From NCBI RefSeq assembly GCF_023065955.2, contig NW_026623100.1:11571001-11635000 (forward strand): 64,000 bases of DNA. The letters run 5' to 3'. Shown here one piece after another: positions 61,301 through 63,739 of this stretch. Positions within the stretch are counted from its first letter, which is position 1, and each line of letters starts with the position of its first letter. Made by a program: the position numbers and the translations under genes. The notes beneath the pieces are model-generated. The model worked only from the letters and a program-made list of their open reading frames with translations, had not been told where the DNA came from and did not search any database. This stretch comes from Ursus arctos. Taxonomy: Eukaryota > Chordata > Mammalia > Carnivora > Ursidae.

Positions 61301-63739
61301 GACCCCACCTGCCACCATTCTCTGTGCACCCCCTGGCATCATTCTCCCCACTCTGTTCGCTTCCTTCTGCTTCCCCCATCTCCTTCCCCACCATTTATTT
61401 CTTAGAGACACAGCACAGACTCCTCCATGTGGCCTCCATGCCCACTGTCCTCCCTTCTGACCGGTTTTTAGTCCTCCTCCTCAGTGCTCTTCCTTATAGT
61501 TTGTGTGCTTTTATTTCTTGGTGACTGATCTGTTTGCCAGTGTGTGTGTTTTCTTCCTAACTAGATAACAGACTTGACAGGTCACTATCCCATAGATGGT
61601 TTTTCCAACCTTCTTCTACCCATTCAAAGAGGAAGGCTTGAGTGGAATATTACATGGCCATTAAAAGGGATGGGCTCTCGCTATTTGTCACAGCACAGAT
61701 GGAGGAAGTTATGCTAGGTGAAAAAAGTCAGCCAGAGAAAGATAAATACCACCTGTTTTCACTCGTGTGGAATCTAAAACACAAAACAAATGAATTTTTT
61801 TAAAAAAGCACAATCAGACCCACAAATGCAGTGAACAAACTGGTGGTGGTGGCCAGAGGGGAAGGGGTTGGGGGATGGGCACAATGGGTGAGGGGAGTGG
61901 GTGATACAGGCTTCCAGTTGTAGACTGAATAAGTCACAGGGATGAAAGGCACAGCATAGGGAATGTAAGCAATGATATCACAGTAGCATTATGTGGTGAC
62001 CGATGGGAGCTACAGTTGTGATGAGCGTAGCGTAACAGAGATGTTGAATCACTATGCTGTACACTTGAAACTTATGTAACATTTGTGTCAGCTATACTCA
62101 AAATCTTTAAGGCAAATTAAAATGAAAAAAAAAAAAAAAGGTACTGAGCACCTGAGTGCCAGACCTTGTGCTTGGGAAACAACAGAAGACAAAAAGATCA
62201 TCTCTTTGTCCTCAAAGAGCTCATGGTGTACAAAGTCCTTGATGAGTCAAGTATTCAAGAAATACTTCTTGAATAACCCAGAATAGTCTTAAAAGGTGTG
62301 TGGACAAGAGGGTGATTTAGCCCTTTCTCTGGTTATTTACTCCTTTCTCTGGTTATTTACTCTGTACAGTTAAATAGATTGACCTGGAGTGACCTATTAA
62401 AACCCAGGTTGCCTTAATGACCATAAATAGTGAAGCTGGGTAGCATCTCATTTACCTTATGCCAGTAACTCCTCCCATACCCACAGCTGTGCCATTTTGC
62501 TGAGCATGTCCTTCCCCTGTCCGTCTCCCTGACTAGCCTCAGTGCAATTCTCGCACATGGTGCTGCTCCAACTATGTGTGATGAAAAACCAGGGTGTTTT
62601 TTCTGTCTGTCATATAGGTGGTCCTATTGCACGTAAGTGGTACACACCTATGCCACATGCAACTCCCCAGCGAGTTCAGTAAGACCCGAACAGGATATGC
62701 CCTGTTTGGGAGACAAGTCCGCTGGTCTCATGCTTGGATGCCACAGCAGTGTGGACTTACTATAAACGTACGTAAGTGCAGCTTCCGTACTTCCCGGTCA
62801 GGGACCAGAAACTGCAGTGGGCCAACAGTGACACAGCACAGCCCCAAGGTGCAGCTTAGGTGTGGCCTCCTCAGTGCAGGCTCCACACTCAAGCCAGGTA
62901 AGACAGCCCTTCTCTGCTCTGGTTGGAGCCCGCACACAGTTCTACACCAGGTACAAGTTCATCTCCAGCCATCATACGCATCTGCCTCCTGCTAGACTTC
63001 ACAGTCCTTGGGGAAAGGGCCGAGGCCCCCGTGGGCCCCCATTGCCTAGCACCAAGTGGGTGACCAGTAAGTGTTGTTGGTTGAGTAAGTGACTGAATAA
63101 CGAAGCCCTTCTCGTTGACGGTGAATGGTTAGCATTAAAGCCACCATAACACTTTCATAATCACACTTCGTGAACAGGTGTGAACGCTTATTGCTGCCTG
63201 CATTGCTTTCTTGCCCTGGATTTTACCTGTACTTAGGATTAGGAACTTTGCCAGAAGTGTAGGACTTTGTATTGTACTCCAAGCTGACTTTTCTTGTAAA
63301 AGAGCGAGGTTTTACCCCTCCACCCCGTGCTTAAAAATGAGCAGCTACCAATTTGCTGCTGCCACTGCCACCACCAACCCCAGGCAGGATATCAGTATAA
63401 GTAAAATTCCTTATTATTCAGGCTCGCCAAAACATAATAAATCAAAGGCTAAAAAATTGACAGAACTACAATAAAGGTAGAAAGGAGTTTATTGTTTTTA
63501 TACATATAATGTGTTGAATCTGCTACGTCTTTGGTTTTGTGTCTCTGTCTTCATACAGGACAGTATCACTCATTTTTATGAATCCTTCTCAGCAATTAAG
63601 TGTACATTTTTTAACAGGATACAGAAAAGCAAAAGGGAAAACAAGCCATGCCTGAAAAACATGAAAATGATATGTCTCAAGTGAAGCAGAAAAGCAAAAA
63701 ACTCTTAAAGAAAGAAATCCCGACAGATGTGAAACCCAG
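381..63739 (+). CDS. TMEM131: TMEM131, internal part of the gene (28 coding exons, partial at both ends)
   Basis: Joining the 28 exons listed below gives one uninterrupted reading frame of 1314 codons plus 2 nt. I recognise the product as transmembrane protein 131 rather than its paralogue TMEM131L. The lumenal part (partial residues 1 to about 955) contains repeated Ig/PapD-like beta-sandwich segments and about fifteen N-X-S/T sequons, such as NTS, NSS, NHT, NFS, NRT and NFT. A single hydrophobic helix covers residues about 957-979 ([20 protein letters not shown]). The cytosolic tail begins [15 protein letters not shown] and becomes rich in Ser, His, Pro, Lys and Glu. Family knowledge: TMEM131 is an ER type I membrane protein that binds procollagen through its N-terminal PapD-like domain and TRAPPC8 through its C-terminal tail, promoting collagen assembly and secretion. 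The signal peptide, N-terminal residues and the last part of the tail lie outside the window. Every junction is GT-AG and in phase, so this looks like the working locus and not a retrocopy. Confidence 0.95.
498..2659 (+). other. Intron (2.2 kb)
   Basis: AT-rich. It contains an old 'take-home' repeat segment near 1000-1140 (MIR/L2-like wording) and an L2 3' end at about 1700-2297. The rest shows nothing I can name. Confidence 0.6.
1700..2297 (+). mobile_element. L2 LINE 3' end, sense
   Basis: Wording such as 'aatataagctttatgacagg' and 'gcacatcatgggtacttaat', then aaatatttgtcatttgaatgactg, matches the mammal-wide L2 terminus. Heavily diverged. Confidence 0.7.
2660..2782 (+). CDS. TMEM131: TMEM131 exon 2 of window
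   Basis: 123 nt, 41 codons, phase 0/0. The acceptor is tgaaatag and the donor is acag|gtgagt. It encodes [20 protein letters not shown], then an NSS sequon and [11 protein letters not shown]. The stretch '[15 protein letters not shown]' has the look of the first strands of a PapD/MSP-like beta-sandwich domain. Confidence 0.95.
3201..3384 (-). mobile_element. L1 3' end, antisense
   Basis: Carries the carnivore L1 3' UTR in reverse: tcaccatacagtacatccct, gtataacacccagtgcacca and cattcccccacccacctccc. 5'-truncated. Confidence 0.85.
4015..4218 (+). mobile_element. CAN-SINE, sense, with 14-bp TSD
   Basis: tRNA-Lys-derived carnivore SINE. It has a tRNA-like head (gctcctgggtggctcag), the 'gggcgtgatcctggcgttctg' core, CT-rich middle, AAATAAAATCTTT and an A-rich tail. 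The flanking target-site duplication aaaatgcttttctg lies at 4001-4014 and 4219-4232. Confidence 0.93.
4764..4961 (+). mobile_element. hAT-like nonautonomous DNA transposon relic
   Basis: Starts cagtgccatccaacagaact and ends near agcacag, with 'ctgctctgtccagtacagca' and 'aaccacatgtagctgataac' inside. The layout is that of an old MITE. Family not named. Confidence 0.55.
5476..5673 (+). mobile_element. CAN-SINE, sense, with 10-bp TSD
   Basis: Full-length carnivore SINE of the younger subtype ending in a poly-A run. Direct repeats gcaggtaata lie at 5466-5475 and 5674-5683. Confidence 0.93.
5897..6105 (+). mobile_element. CAN-SINE, sense, older subtype
   Basis: Head ggtgcctgggtggctcag with an extra 'cagccaactcttgatttcgg' segment typical of an older carnivore SINE subfamily. 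The tail aaataaataaaat is followed by poly-T. Ends are approximate. Confidence 0.88.
6170..6735 (+). mobile_element. Old L1 3' end, sense
   Basis: Diverged ORF2 C-terminus ('caacccacgtgtccatcaat' and 'gtgaatggattaaaaattgt') followed by a mammalian L1 3' UTR ending near 'gtacatcagctatatctcag'. Many substitutions, so older than the carnivore-specific copies. Confidence 0.8.
7273..7353 (+). CDS. TMEM131: TMEM131 exon 3 of window
   Basis: 81 nt, 27 codons, phase 0/0. The acceptor is tttgtcacag and the donor is ctgtgg|gtgagt. It encodes [20 protein letters not shown] and ends GGTRKLW. The strand pattern continues the beta-sandwich begun in the previous exon. Confidence 0.94.
7354..9623 (+). other. 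Intron (2.3 kb)
   Basis: No repeat family that I can name. There is a short (TA)n at about 9419-9430 and a purine/pyrimidine run near 8969-8986. No coding exon is seen. Confidence 0.55.
9624..9774 (+). CDS. TMEM131: TMEM131 exon 4 of window
   Basis: 151 nt, 50 codons plus 1 nt, phase 0 in and 1 out. The acceptor is aacttgtcag and the donor is acaacag|gttagt. It encodes [20 protein letters not shown] and ends VEVEVTT. It carries NHT and NAS sequons. The last G joins the next exon to make an Ala codon. Confidence 0.95.
9877..9933 (+). CDS. TMEM131: TMEM131 exon 5 of window
   Basis: 57 nt, phase 1/1. The acceptor is tcttccaag and the donor is acaag|gtaaag. It encodes [18 protein letters not shown]. 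'LDFGTLR' is the recurring start-of-domain motif of the Ig/ASH-like repeats in this family. The intron before it is only 102 bp. Confidence 0.94.
9934..10908 (+). other. Intron (975 bp)
   Basis: AT-rich, with no recognisable repeat except short poly-A at 9967-9980. No exon is seen. Confidence 0.55.
10909..10970 (+). CDS. TMEM131: TMEM131 exon 6 of window
   Basis: 62 nt, phase 1 in and 0 out. The acceptor is ttttaacag and the donor is ataaca|gtaagt. It encodes [20 protein letters not shown] plus T, including the first Asp formed across the junction. '[13 protein letters not shown]' is a typical strand pair of an MSP-like domain. Confidence 0.93.
12785..13440 (-). mobile_element. L1 ORF2 fragment, antisense, split by a SINE
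   Basis: Reverse-oriented reverse-transcriptase region: phrases such as 'ttgatagaattcaccaatga', 'tctgggcctgggcttctctt' and 'gaactgatttttggttttgt' are typical antisense L1 ORF2. The SINE at 13212-13390 interrupts it. Broken by stops; no intact protein. Confidence 0.8.
13212..13390 (+). mobile_element. CAN-SINE, sense, nested in an L1
   Basis: Carnivore SINE (ttgggtggctcagtcagttaag head, caaataaataaaatc tail) inserted in antisense L1 ORF2 sequence; L1-like sequence resumes after it. Confidence 0.9.
14297..14488 (+). mobile_element. CAN-SINE, sense, with TSD
   Basis: Carnivore SINE of the 'gtcatgatcccggggtcctgg' subtype. Direct repeats aaatgtcttttt flank it (about 14284-14296 and 14489-14500). 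Confidence 0.92.
15040..15570 (+). repeat. Ancient mammal-wide repeat, family not assigned
   Basis: 'tctgtgctaggtactgagaa', 'agggaacagcaagtgcaaaa' and 'caagggagtgacatcatctg' are recurrent phrases of an old interspersed repeat. Shorter matching pieces lie at about 45740-45865 and 56270-56400. Confidence 0.6.
16809..17473 (-). mobile_element. L1 3' end, antisense, 13-bp TSD
   Basis: Contains the end of ORF2 in reverse; the minus-strand frame at 17103-17297 includes YPSTDEWIK and [13 protein letters not shown], the usual L1 ORF2 C-terminal wording. The L1 3' UTR follows. Direct repeats acttacagtgact lie at 16796-16808 and 17474-17486. Confidence 0.92.
18991..19175 (+). mobile_element. CAN-SINE, sense
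   Basis: Head gcatctgggtggctcagtcc, core tcatgatcccggggtcctag, shortened tail ending in poly-A. First of three SINEs within 1.05 kb. Confidence 0.92.
19533..19749 (+). mobile_element. CAN-SINE, sense, 16-bp TSD, A-runs at both ends
   Basis: Young subtype (ggcacagcggttaagcgtct). Perfect direct repeats aagacggaccctatca lie at 19517-19532 and 19750-19765. Between the 5' repeat and the SINE head is an extra run of about 14 A residues, which an ordinary insertion would not have. Confidence 0.93.
19832..20034 (+). mobile_element. CAN-SINE, sense, imperfect TSD
   Basis: Near-identical to the copy just upstream. Flanks gaaaataaatacctttct (19814-19831) and gaaaagaaatacgtttct (20035-20052) match at 16 of 18 positions. 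Confidence 0.93.
20343..20451 (+). CDS. TMEM131: TMEM131 exon 7 of window
   Basis: 109 nt, phase 0 in and 1 out. The acceptor is ctgtttgcag and the donor is gatg|gtaagt. It encodes [20 protein letters not shown] and ends KVASISFD. It follows a 9.4 kb intron filled with SINEs and L1 fragments. Confidence 0.95.
21079..21660 (-). pseudogene. Unassigned protein-like stretch, possible old retrocopy or repeat
   Basis: Two minus-strand frames (21660-21457 and 21372-21079), separated by a break, have an unusually protein-like composition: [19 protein letters not shown] in the first, and [11 protein letters not shown] then [16 protein letters not shown] in the second. I cannot link either to a known family. 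There is no convincing poly-T at the left end, and no splice context with TMEM131, which runs the other way. It could equally be chance or an old transposon. Confidence 0.2.
22516..22738 (+). mobile_element. MER20 (hAT-Charlie) relic
   Basis: Runs from cagtggttctcag to gagaagcgctg. Inside are 'ggggacatttggcagtgtcc' and 'gccgagcatcctccagtgca', which match my recollection of MER20. Several short open frames overlap it; none is a gene. Confidence 0.8.
23047..23155 (+). CDS. TMEM131: TMEM131 exon 8 of window
   Basis: 109 nt, phase 1 in and 2 out. The acceptor is cctcttag and the donor is gatgg|gtgagt. It encodes [20 protein letters not shown] and ends YQAEVLD, the last strands of an Ig-like module. 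I end the exon two bases into a Gly codon because the next exon supplies the third base (T) and continues YLGFDHAAT. Confidence 0.94.
23156..23962 (+). other. Intron (807 bp)
   Basis: AT-rich; nothing recognised. Confidence 0.55.
23963..24116 (+). CDS. TMEM131: TMEM131 exon 9 of window
   Basis: 154 nt, phase 2 in and 0 out. The acceptor is caaatag and the donor is tttaaa|gtatgt. It encodes [20 protein letters not shown] and ends EEAKTMFK. The acceptor has a weak pyrimidine tract (tgttttttcaaatag). The next intron is only 92 bp. Confidence 0.94.
24209..24379 (+). CDS. TMEM131: TMEM131 exon 10 of window
   Basis: 171 nt, 57 codons, phase 0/0. The acceptor is atttcctag and the donor is ttagat|gtaagt. 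It encodes [20 protein letters not shown] and ends VRVYTGFLD. Three sequons (NFS, NES, NAS) support a lumenal position. Confidence 0.95.
24380..25422 (+). other. Intron (1.0 kb)
   Basis: AT-rich with a purine-rich stretch at about 24660-24960. No repeat family named and no exon. Confidence 0.5.
25423..25533 (+). CDS. TMEM131: TMEM131 exon 11 of window
   Basis: 111 nt, 37 codons, phase 0/0. The acceptor is tatcttttcag and the donor is attgag|gtaaaa. It encodes [20 protein letters not shown] and ends NSNPIE. '[20 protein letters not shown]' is another domain-start motif followed by a beta strand. The donor lacks the +5 G. Confidence 0.94.
25626..25760 (+). CDS. TMEM131: TMEM131 exon 12 of window
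   Basis: 135 nt, 45 codons, phase 0/0. The acceptor is tttttttaag and the donor is tcatca|gtaagt. It encodes [20 protein letters not shown] and ends SSLSDQSS, with an NRS sequon. A CAN-SINE starts only 57 bp after the donor. Confidence 0.95.
25817..26024 (+). mobile_element. CAN-SINE, sense, close to an exon
   Basis: Full carnivore SINE with direct repeats aaaccccaaac at 25806-25816 and 26025-26035. It begins 57 bp after the TMEM131 exon ending at 25760. Confidence 0.93.
26723..26965 (+). mobile_element. hAT-like relic, same type as at 4764
   Basis: 'ggtgctgcccaagacagtag' and 'gtggctactgaccgcttgaa' show the same element type as 4764-4961, more AT-rich at its 3' part. Ends are approximate. 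Confidence 0.5.
27873..28036. repeat. 82-bp direct tandem duplication
   Basis: Copy 1 (27873-27954) and copy 2 (27955-28036) both run tacacagtag[a/g][a/g]tagaaagc... through poly-T to ttttattatat with very few differences. Each copy ends in sequence matching an antisense L1 tail. Confidence 0.88.
28007..28045 (-). mobile_element. Micro L1 tail insertion, antisense
   Basis: Poly-T, aattttttttattatat and tatgtcaccatac correspond to only about 40 bp of an L1 3' end. It is flanked by acacagaaaatactt on both sides (about 27994-28008 and 28047-28062), as for a very short 5'-truncated insertion. Confidence 0.6.
28228..28372 (+). mobile_element. L1 ORF2 C-terminal fragment, sense
   Basis: Matches the L1 wording 'ctcaaaatgaatgaaagact', 'gaagccataaaaccccctag' and 'gacatctgtcttggtgatga'. 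Stops and indels are present. Ends are approximate. Confidence 0.7.
28696..28800 (+). CDS. TMEM131: TMEM131 exon 13 of window
   Basis: 105 nt, 35 codons, phase 0/0. The acceptor is cacatacag and the donor is tatgag|gtaaag. It encodes [20 protein letters not shown] and ends AIQITTDYE, which reads as closing strands of an Ig-like module. Confidence 0.94.
28801..30159 (+). other. Intron (1.4 kb)
   Basis: AT-rich. A 76-codon minus-strand frame at 29250-29480 has no support as a gene. Nothing else recognised. Confidence 0.5.
30160..30246 (+). CDS. TMEM131: TMEM131 exon 14 of window
   Basis: 87 nt, 29 codons, phase 0/0. The acceptor is cactccacag and the donor is tttcca|gtaaga. It encodes [20 protein letters not shown] and ends LPPSFP. 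Confidence 0.94.
30750..31425 (+). mobile_element. L1 3' end, sense (carnivore type)
   Basis: ORF2 C-terminus in the frame from 30731 to 31135 ([20 protein letters not shown]; the residues just before it also match). It is followed by the carnivore 3' UTR (gaaccatgagagactatgga, gcacatattgcatggaacac, acataacataataaaaaatt). 5'-truncated. Confidence 0.93.
31715..31990 (+). mobile_element. L2 LINE fragment, sense
   Basis: 'aactcacatcttccaagatt' and 'catctcctctctgaagattt', with 'cttgactccact' after it, match the conserved L2 3' region. Confidence 0.6.
32911..32931. repeat. (GAT)n microsatellite
   Basis: Seven tandem GAT units between the ancient repeat half and an L1 fragment. Confidence 0.9.
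32930..33108 (-). mobile_element. L1 3' UTR fragment, antisense, nested in an older repeat
   Basis: Contains tacatcattcgtttttgatg, cagtgctcatcacaacacgt and aaccctcagtttgtttcccc. It lies between the halves of an older repeat (about 32695-32905 and 33118-33250). Confidence 0.75.
34350..34384. repeat. Compound (AC)n(AG)n microsatellite
   Basis: About eight AC units run directly into about nine AG units in a 35-bp tract, 175 bp before the exon at 34559. Confidence 0.9.
34559..34711 (+). CDS. TMEM131: TMEM131 exon 15 of window (weak donor)
   Basis: 153 nt, 51 codons, phase 0/0. The acceptor is ccttccttcag. The donor is tcaaag|gtttga, which is poor beyond the GT. It encodes [20 protein letters not shown] and ends LEPGKKSK. 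The downstream intron is just 100 bp, which may help intron definition despite the weak donor. The end is fixed by the frame of the next exon (IANIYFDPG). Confidence 0.92.
34812..34887 (+). CDS. TMEM131: TMEM131 exon 16 of window
   Basis: 76 nt, phase 0 in and 1 out. The acceptor is cctctttgtag and the donor is ccaaat|gtaagt. It encodes [20 protein letters not shown] and ends PFLSK. Two Cys residues three apart (C-G-D-H-C) are suitably placed for a lumenal disulfide; that pairing is inference. Confidence 0.94.
35086..35203 (+). CDS. TMEM131: TMEM131 exon 17 of window
   Basis: 118 nt, phase 1 in and 2 out. The acceptor is cttattttag and the donor is catag|gtgagt. It encodes [20 protein letters not shown] and ends IKENSGH. 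The Trp- and Asp-rich stretch is distinctive for TMEM131. Confidence 0.95.
35204..37017 (+). other. Intron (1.8 kb)
   Basis: No repeat that I can name and no exon. Moderate AT content throughout. Confidence 0.5.
37018..37156 (+). CDS. TMEM131: TMEM131 exon 18 of window
   Basis: 139 nt, phase 2 in and 0 out. The acceptor is ttttttctag and the donor is tcctca|gtaagt. It encodes [20 protein letters not shown] and ends TNTNCSS. '[16 protein letters not shown]' opens a new Ig-like module, with an NCS sequon. The intron that follows is 114 bp. Confidence 0.95.
37271..37380 (+). CDS. TMEM131: TMEM131 exon 19 of window
   Basis: 110 nt, phase 0 in and 2 out. The acceptor is tttgtttaag and the donor is tcaag|gtaagc. 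It encodes [20 protein letters not shown] and ends FVDKLIS. '[13 protein letters not shown]' is a classic MSP/PapD-like strand pair. Confidence 0.95.
37381..37868 (+). other. Intron (488 bp)
   Basis: AT-rich; nothing recognised. Confidence 0.5.
37869..37935 (+). CDS. TMEM131: TMEM131 exon 20 of window
   Basis: 67 nt, phase 2 in and 0 out. The acceptor is taattttag and the donor is aacagt|gtaagt. It encodes [20 protein letters not shown] plus NS, with an NLS sequon. A 5.1 kb intron follows. Confidence 0.93.
39390..41623. mobile_element. Old hAT-like DNA transposon relic, split by an L1
   Basis: The left end (tagtggttataaaacctgtg, then tcaggactcctttacagtct) and right end (ctgaaaagattctgagatcc, then agccactact) look like the inverted ends of an old hAT element of the 'cagtggttctcaa' type. 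The middle is continuous across the inserted L1. No intact transposase frame. The superfamily is moderately sure; the family is not assigned. Confidence 0.5.
39536..40512 (+). mobile_element. L1 3' end, sense, inside the hAT-like relic
   Basis: ORF2 C-terminus (aaattccacttctgggaata, tacaatggaatattattcag) and an older-type L1 3' UTR ending 'gtcaattatttctcaaaact'. Probable TSD agatcttt on both sides (about 39528-39535 and 40514-40521). A (TG)n run lies inside at about 39931-39949. Confidence 0.85.
42234..42451 (+). mobile_element. L1 3' end, sense, with its last part repeated
   Basis: Carnivore L1 3' UTR. The segment aatgaatcatggaacattgc...gtgactaatataaca (about 42296-42356) recurs at about 42374-42438. 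Direct repeats aagccatct lie at 42225-42233 and 42452-42460. Confidence 0.85.
43086..43237 (+). CDS. TMEM131: TMEM131 exon 21 of window
   Basis: 152 nt, phase 0 in and 2 out. The acceptor is caatgattcaag and the donor is atcag|gtatgt. It encodes [20 protein letters not shown] and ends VSSLIII. '[19 protein letters not shown]' is a typical domain core, and an NRT sequon is present. An unrelated frame is also open here (from 42956); the TMEM131 frame is the one that joins both neighbours. Confidence 0.94.
43238..43660 (+). other. Intron (423 bp)
   Basis: AT-rich; nothing recognised. Confidence 0.5.
43661..43803 (+). CDS. TMEM131: TMEM131 exon 22 of window
   Basis: 143 nt, phase 2 in and 1 out. 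The acceptor is cttgcatag and the donor is gata|gtaagt. It encodes [20 protein letters not shown] and ends LLKDCTD, with an NLT sequon. Confidence 0.95.
43804..44245 (+). other. Intron (442 bp)
   Basis: AT-rich; nothing recognised. Confidence 0.5.
44246..44432 (+). CDS. TMEM131: TMEM131 exon 23 of window
   Basis: 187 nt, phase 1 in and 2 out. The acceptor is ttcctttag and the donor is atatt|gtaagt. It encodes [20 protein letters not shown] and ends SKDIII. '[13 protein letters not shown]' and '[14 protein letters not shown]' form a complete Ig-like core with two Cys. NFT and NAS sequons are present. Confidence 0.96.
44433..45532 (+). other. Intron (1.1 kb)
   Basis: No named repeat. A segment near 44950-45090 has the wording of an ancient mammal-wide repeat. 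A short (GT)n lies at about 45174-45186. Confidence 0.5.
45533..45718 (+). CDS. TMEM131: TMEM131 exon 24 of window (first half of the transmembrane helix)
   Basis: 186 nt, phase 2 in and 2 out. The acceptor is tctgtttcag and the donor is atgag|gtactt. It encodes [20 protein letters not shown] and ends [14 protein letters not shown]. The exon finishes the last lumenal beta-sandwich (the sequon NAS lies in VLNASLP). It then enters the membrane with [11 protein letters not shown], so the helix is split by the next intron. Confidence 0.96.
45719..46511 (+). other. Intron within the transmembrane-helix coding region (793 bp)
   Basis: It begins with an ancient repeat fragment (about 45740-45865, 'ccgtgtgccagtcactgttc'). 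The rest is AT-rich and unremarkable. Confidence 0.5.
46512..46670 (+). CDS. TMEM131: TMEM131 exon 25 of window (second half of the transmembrane helix, tail start)
   Basis: 159 nt, phase 2 in and 2 out. The acceptor is gcccctacag and the donor is ggaaa|gtatgt. It encodes [20 protein letters not shown] and ends [10 protein letters not shown]. The hydrophobic run SALFLLVIG completes the helix. The basic FRRR just after it fits a cytosolic-side positive charge cluster. Confidence 0.96.
46671..47086 (+). other. Intron (416 bp)
   Basis: AT-rich; nothing recognised. Confidence 0.5.
47087..47670 (+). CDS. TMEM131: TMEM131 exon 26 of window (large tail exon)
   Basis: 584 nt, the largest exon here, phase 2 in and 1 out. 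The acceptor is ccttttttcag and the donor is aaag|gtaatc. It encodes the low-complexity cytosolic tail: [20 protein letters not shown], then Ser/Asn/His-rich sequence, a seven-proline run ([11 protein letters not shown]), and the more ordered acidic '[20 protein letters not shown]', ending PLSKSK. Reading on into the intron meets a stop at 47709-47711, so correct splicing to 59740 is required. Confidence 0.97.
48036..48209 (+). mobile_element. CAN-SINE, sense, internally shortened
   Basis: Head ggtgcctgggtggctcagtc. The segment 'ctgggatcgagcccc' is missing in the middle, and a (CT)n run has grown at about 48159-48182. Near-duplicate flanks aataatattt/ttcc and aataatattc/ccac lie at 48023-48035 and 48211-48223. 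Confidence 0.88.
48236..48277. repeat. 21-bp tandem duplication of the MITE end
   Basis: tttagagcaggggttggcaac at 48236-48256 is repeated at 48257-48277 with one change. It covers the TSD and element terminus. Confidence 0.85.
48264..48479 (+). mobile_element. hAT-like MITE with 8-bp TSD
   Basis: Starts caggggttggcaaactacag and ends gtttgctgatccctg, giving inverted termini. Flanks ctttagag (48256-48263) and ctttggag (48480-48487) fit an 8-bp hAT duplication with one change. Confidence 0.8.
49629..49830 (-). mobile_element. L1 3' end, antisense, 14-bp TSD, small 5' inversion
   Basis: Antisense carnivore L1 3' UTR. Direct repeats tattatcatttctt lie at 49615-49628 and 49831-49844. The last 17 bases or so (gaaccatgagagactat) read in the sense direction, opposite to the rest. 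Confidence 0.9.
51546..51729 (-). mobile_element. CAN-SINE, antisense
   Basis: Reverse complement of the SINE: begins tatagattttatttattta and ends ctgagccacccaggtgcccc-like sequence. Flanks gatgaatat and gacgaatat are a probable TSD. Confidence 0.9.
53525..53662 (+). mobile_element. MER5-type hAT relic
   Basis: 'caaagttgtggtccagggac' and 'gcatcagactctgcatttaa' match the MER5A/B pattern. Ends are diverged. Confidence 0.65.
55508..55945. mobile_element. Tigger-type (TcMar) relic with TA flanks
   Basis: Left end caggcatgcctcatcttact and right end caatatctccgaggaatacc, with 'cactttattgtggtggtctg' near the right. This is the Tigger1 pattern with most of the transposase deleted. TA dinucleotides flank both ends (55506-55507 and 55946-55947), as expected for this superfamily. 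Confidence 0.85.
55965..56135 (-). mobile_element. Old L1 3' fragment, antisense
   Basis: 'acccctggcaaccattaacc' and 'ttctataagtggaacataca' are antisense L1 3' UTR wording. Ends are approximate. Confidence 0.6.
57138..57308 (+). mobile_element. MER5-like hAT relic
   Basis: 'gattctcagcctagttatgc', 'ttaatcagaatctcagggtg' and the terminal 'ttaagaatgg' resemble MER5-type elements. Confidence 0.55.
58329..58526 (-). mobile_element. hAT-like MITE, opposite orientation to 48264
   Basis: 'ttttctataaagggccagac' and 'gccacagtttgccag' are the reverse of the element at 48264-48479. Diverged and with altered ends. Confidence 0.7.
58630..58811 (-). mobile_element. L1 3' end, antisense, 19-bp TSD
   Basis: Antisense carnivore L1 3' UTR (tcaccatacagcacatcccc to aagccctcagtt). 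Flanks tcaaaacgatgtattttta (58611-58629) and tcaaaatgatgtattttta (58812-58830) differ at one base. Confidence 0.93.
59470..59568 (+). mobile_element. Old L1 3' terminal fragment, sense
   Basis: Ends 'gaactgtacacttaaaatgg', 'attgtacacaaattatgcct' and 'cagtaaaattgatttt', the typical terminus of an old mammalian L1. Confidence 0.75.
59740..59915 (+). CDS. TMEM131: TMEM131 exon 27 of window
   Basis: 176 nt, phase 1 in and 0 out. The acceptor is catccccag and the donor is aaggag|gtatga. It encodes [20 protein letters not shown] and ends DTEPLLKE. A strongly basic Lys-rich segment is followed by an acidic/Ser/Thr segment ([12 protein letters not shown]), as expected for a disordered cytosolic tail. 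Confidence 0.95.
60785..60982 (-). mobile_element. CAN-SINE, antisense, 11-bp TSD
   Basis: Reverse-complement young-subtype SINE, from poly-T/aagattttatttattc to ctcccaggcgcc. Direct repeats ctgcatgttca lie at 60774-60784 and 60983-60993. Confidence 0.93.
61634..62140 (+). mobile_element. L1 3' end, sense
   Basis: Short remnant of the ORF2 end (gtggaatattacatggccat, gttatgctaggtgaaaaaag), an older L1 3' UTR, and a poly-A tail at about 62126-62140. Confidence 0.85.
62322..62361. repeat. 20-bp tandem duplication
   Basis: cctttctctggttatttact occurs twice head to tail. Confidence 0.85.
63618..63739 (+). CDS. TMEM131: TMEM131 exon 28 of window (last seen)
   Basis: 122 nt, phase 0 in and 2 out. 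The acceptor is ttttttaacag and the donor is cccag|gtaaga. It encodes [20 protein letters not shown] and ends EIPTDVKP. It is Lys-rich, continuing the tail. The remaining tail exons and the stop codon lie beyond the window. Confidence 0.94.

Larger units (their letters stand above)
59916..63617 (+). other. Intron (3.7 kb)
   Basis: Holds an antisense CAN-SINE (60785-60982), a sense L1 3' end (61634-62140) and a 20-bp tandem repeat (62322-62361). 62440-63600 has open frames up to 125 codons that I cannot link to any protein. No further TMEM131 exon is needed. Confidence 0.55.

Noticed and set aside
62618..62995. 125-codon open frame
   Set aside because: No recognisable protein similarity; overlapped by an equally open antisense frame; lies in an intron with no sign of an exon.
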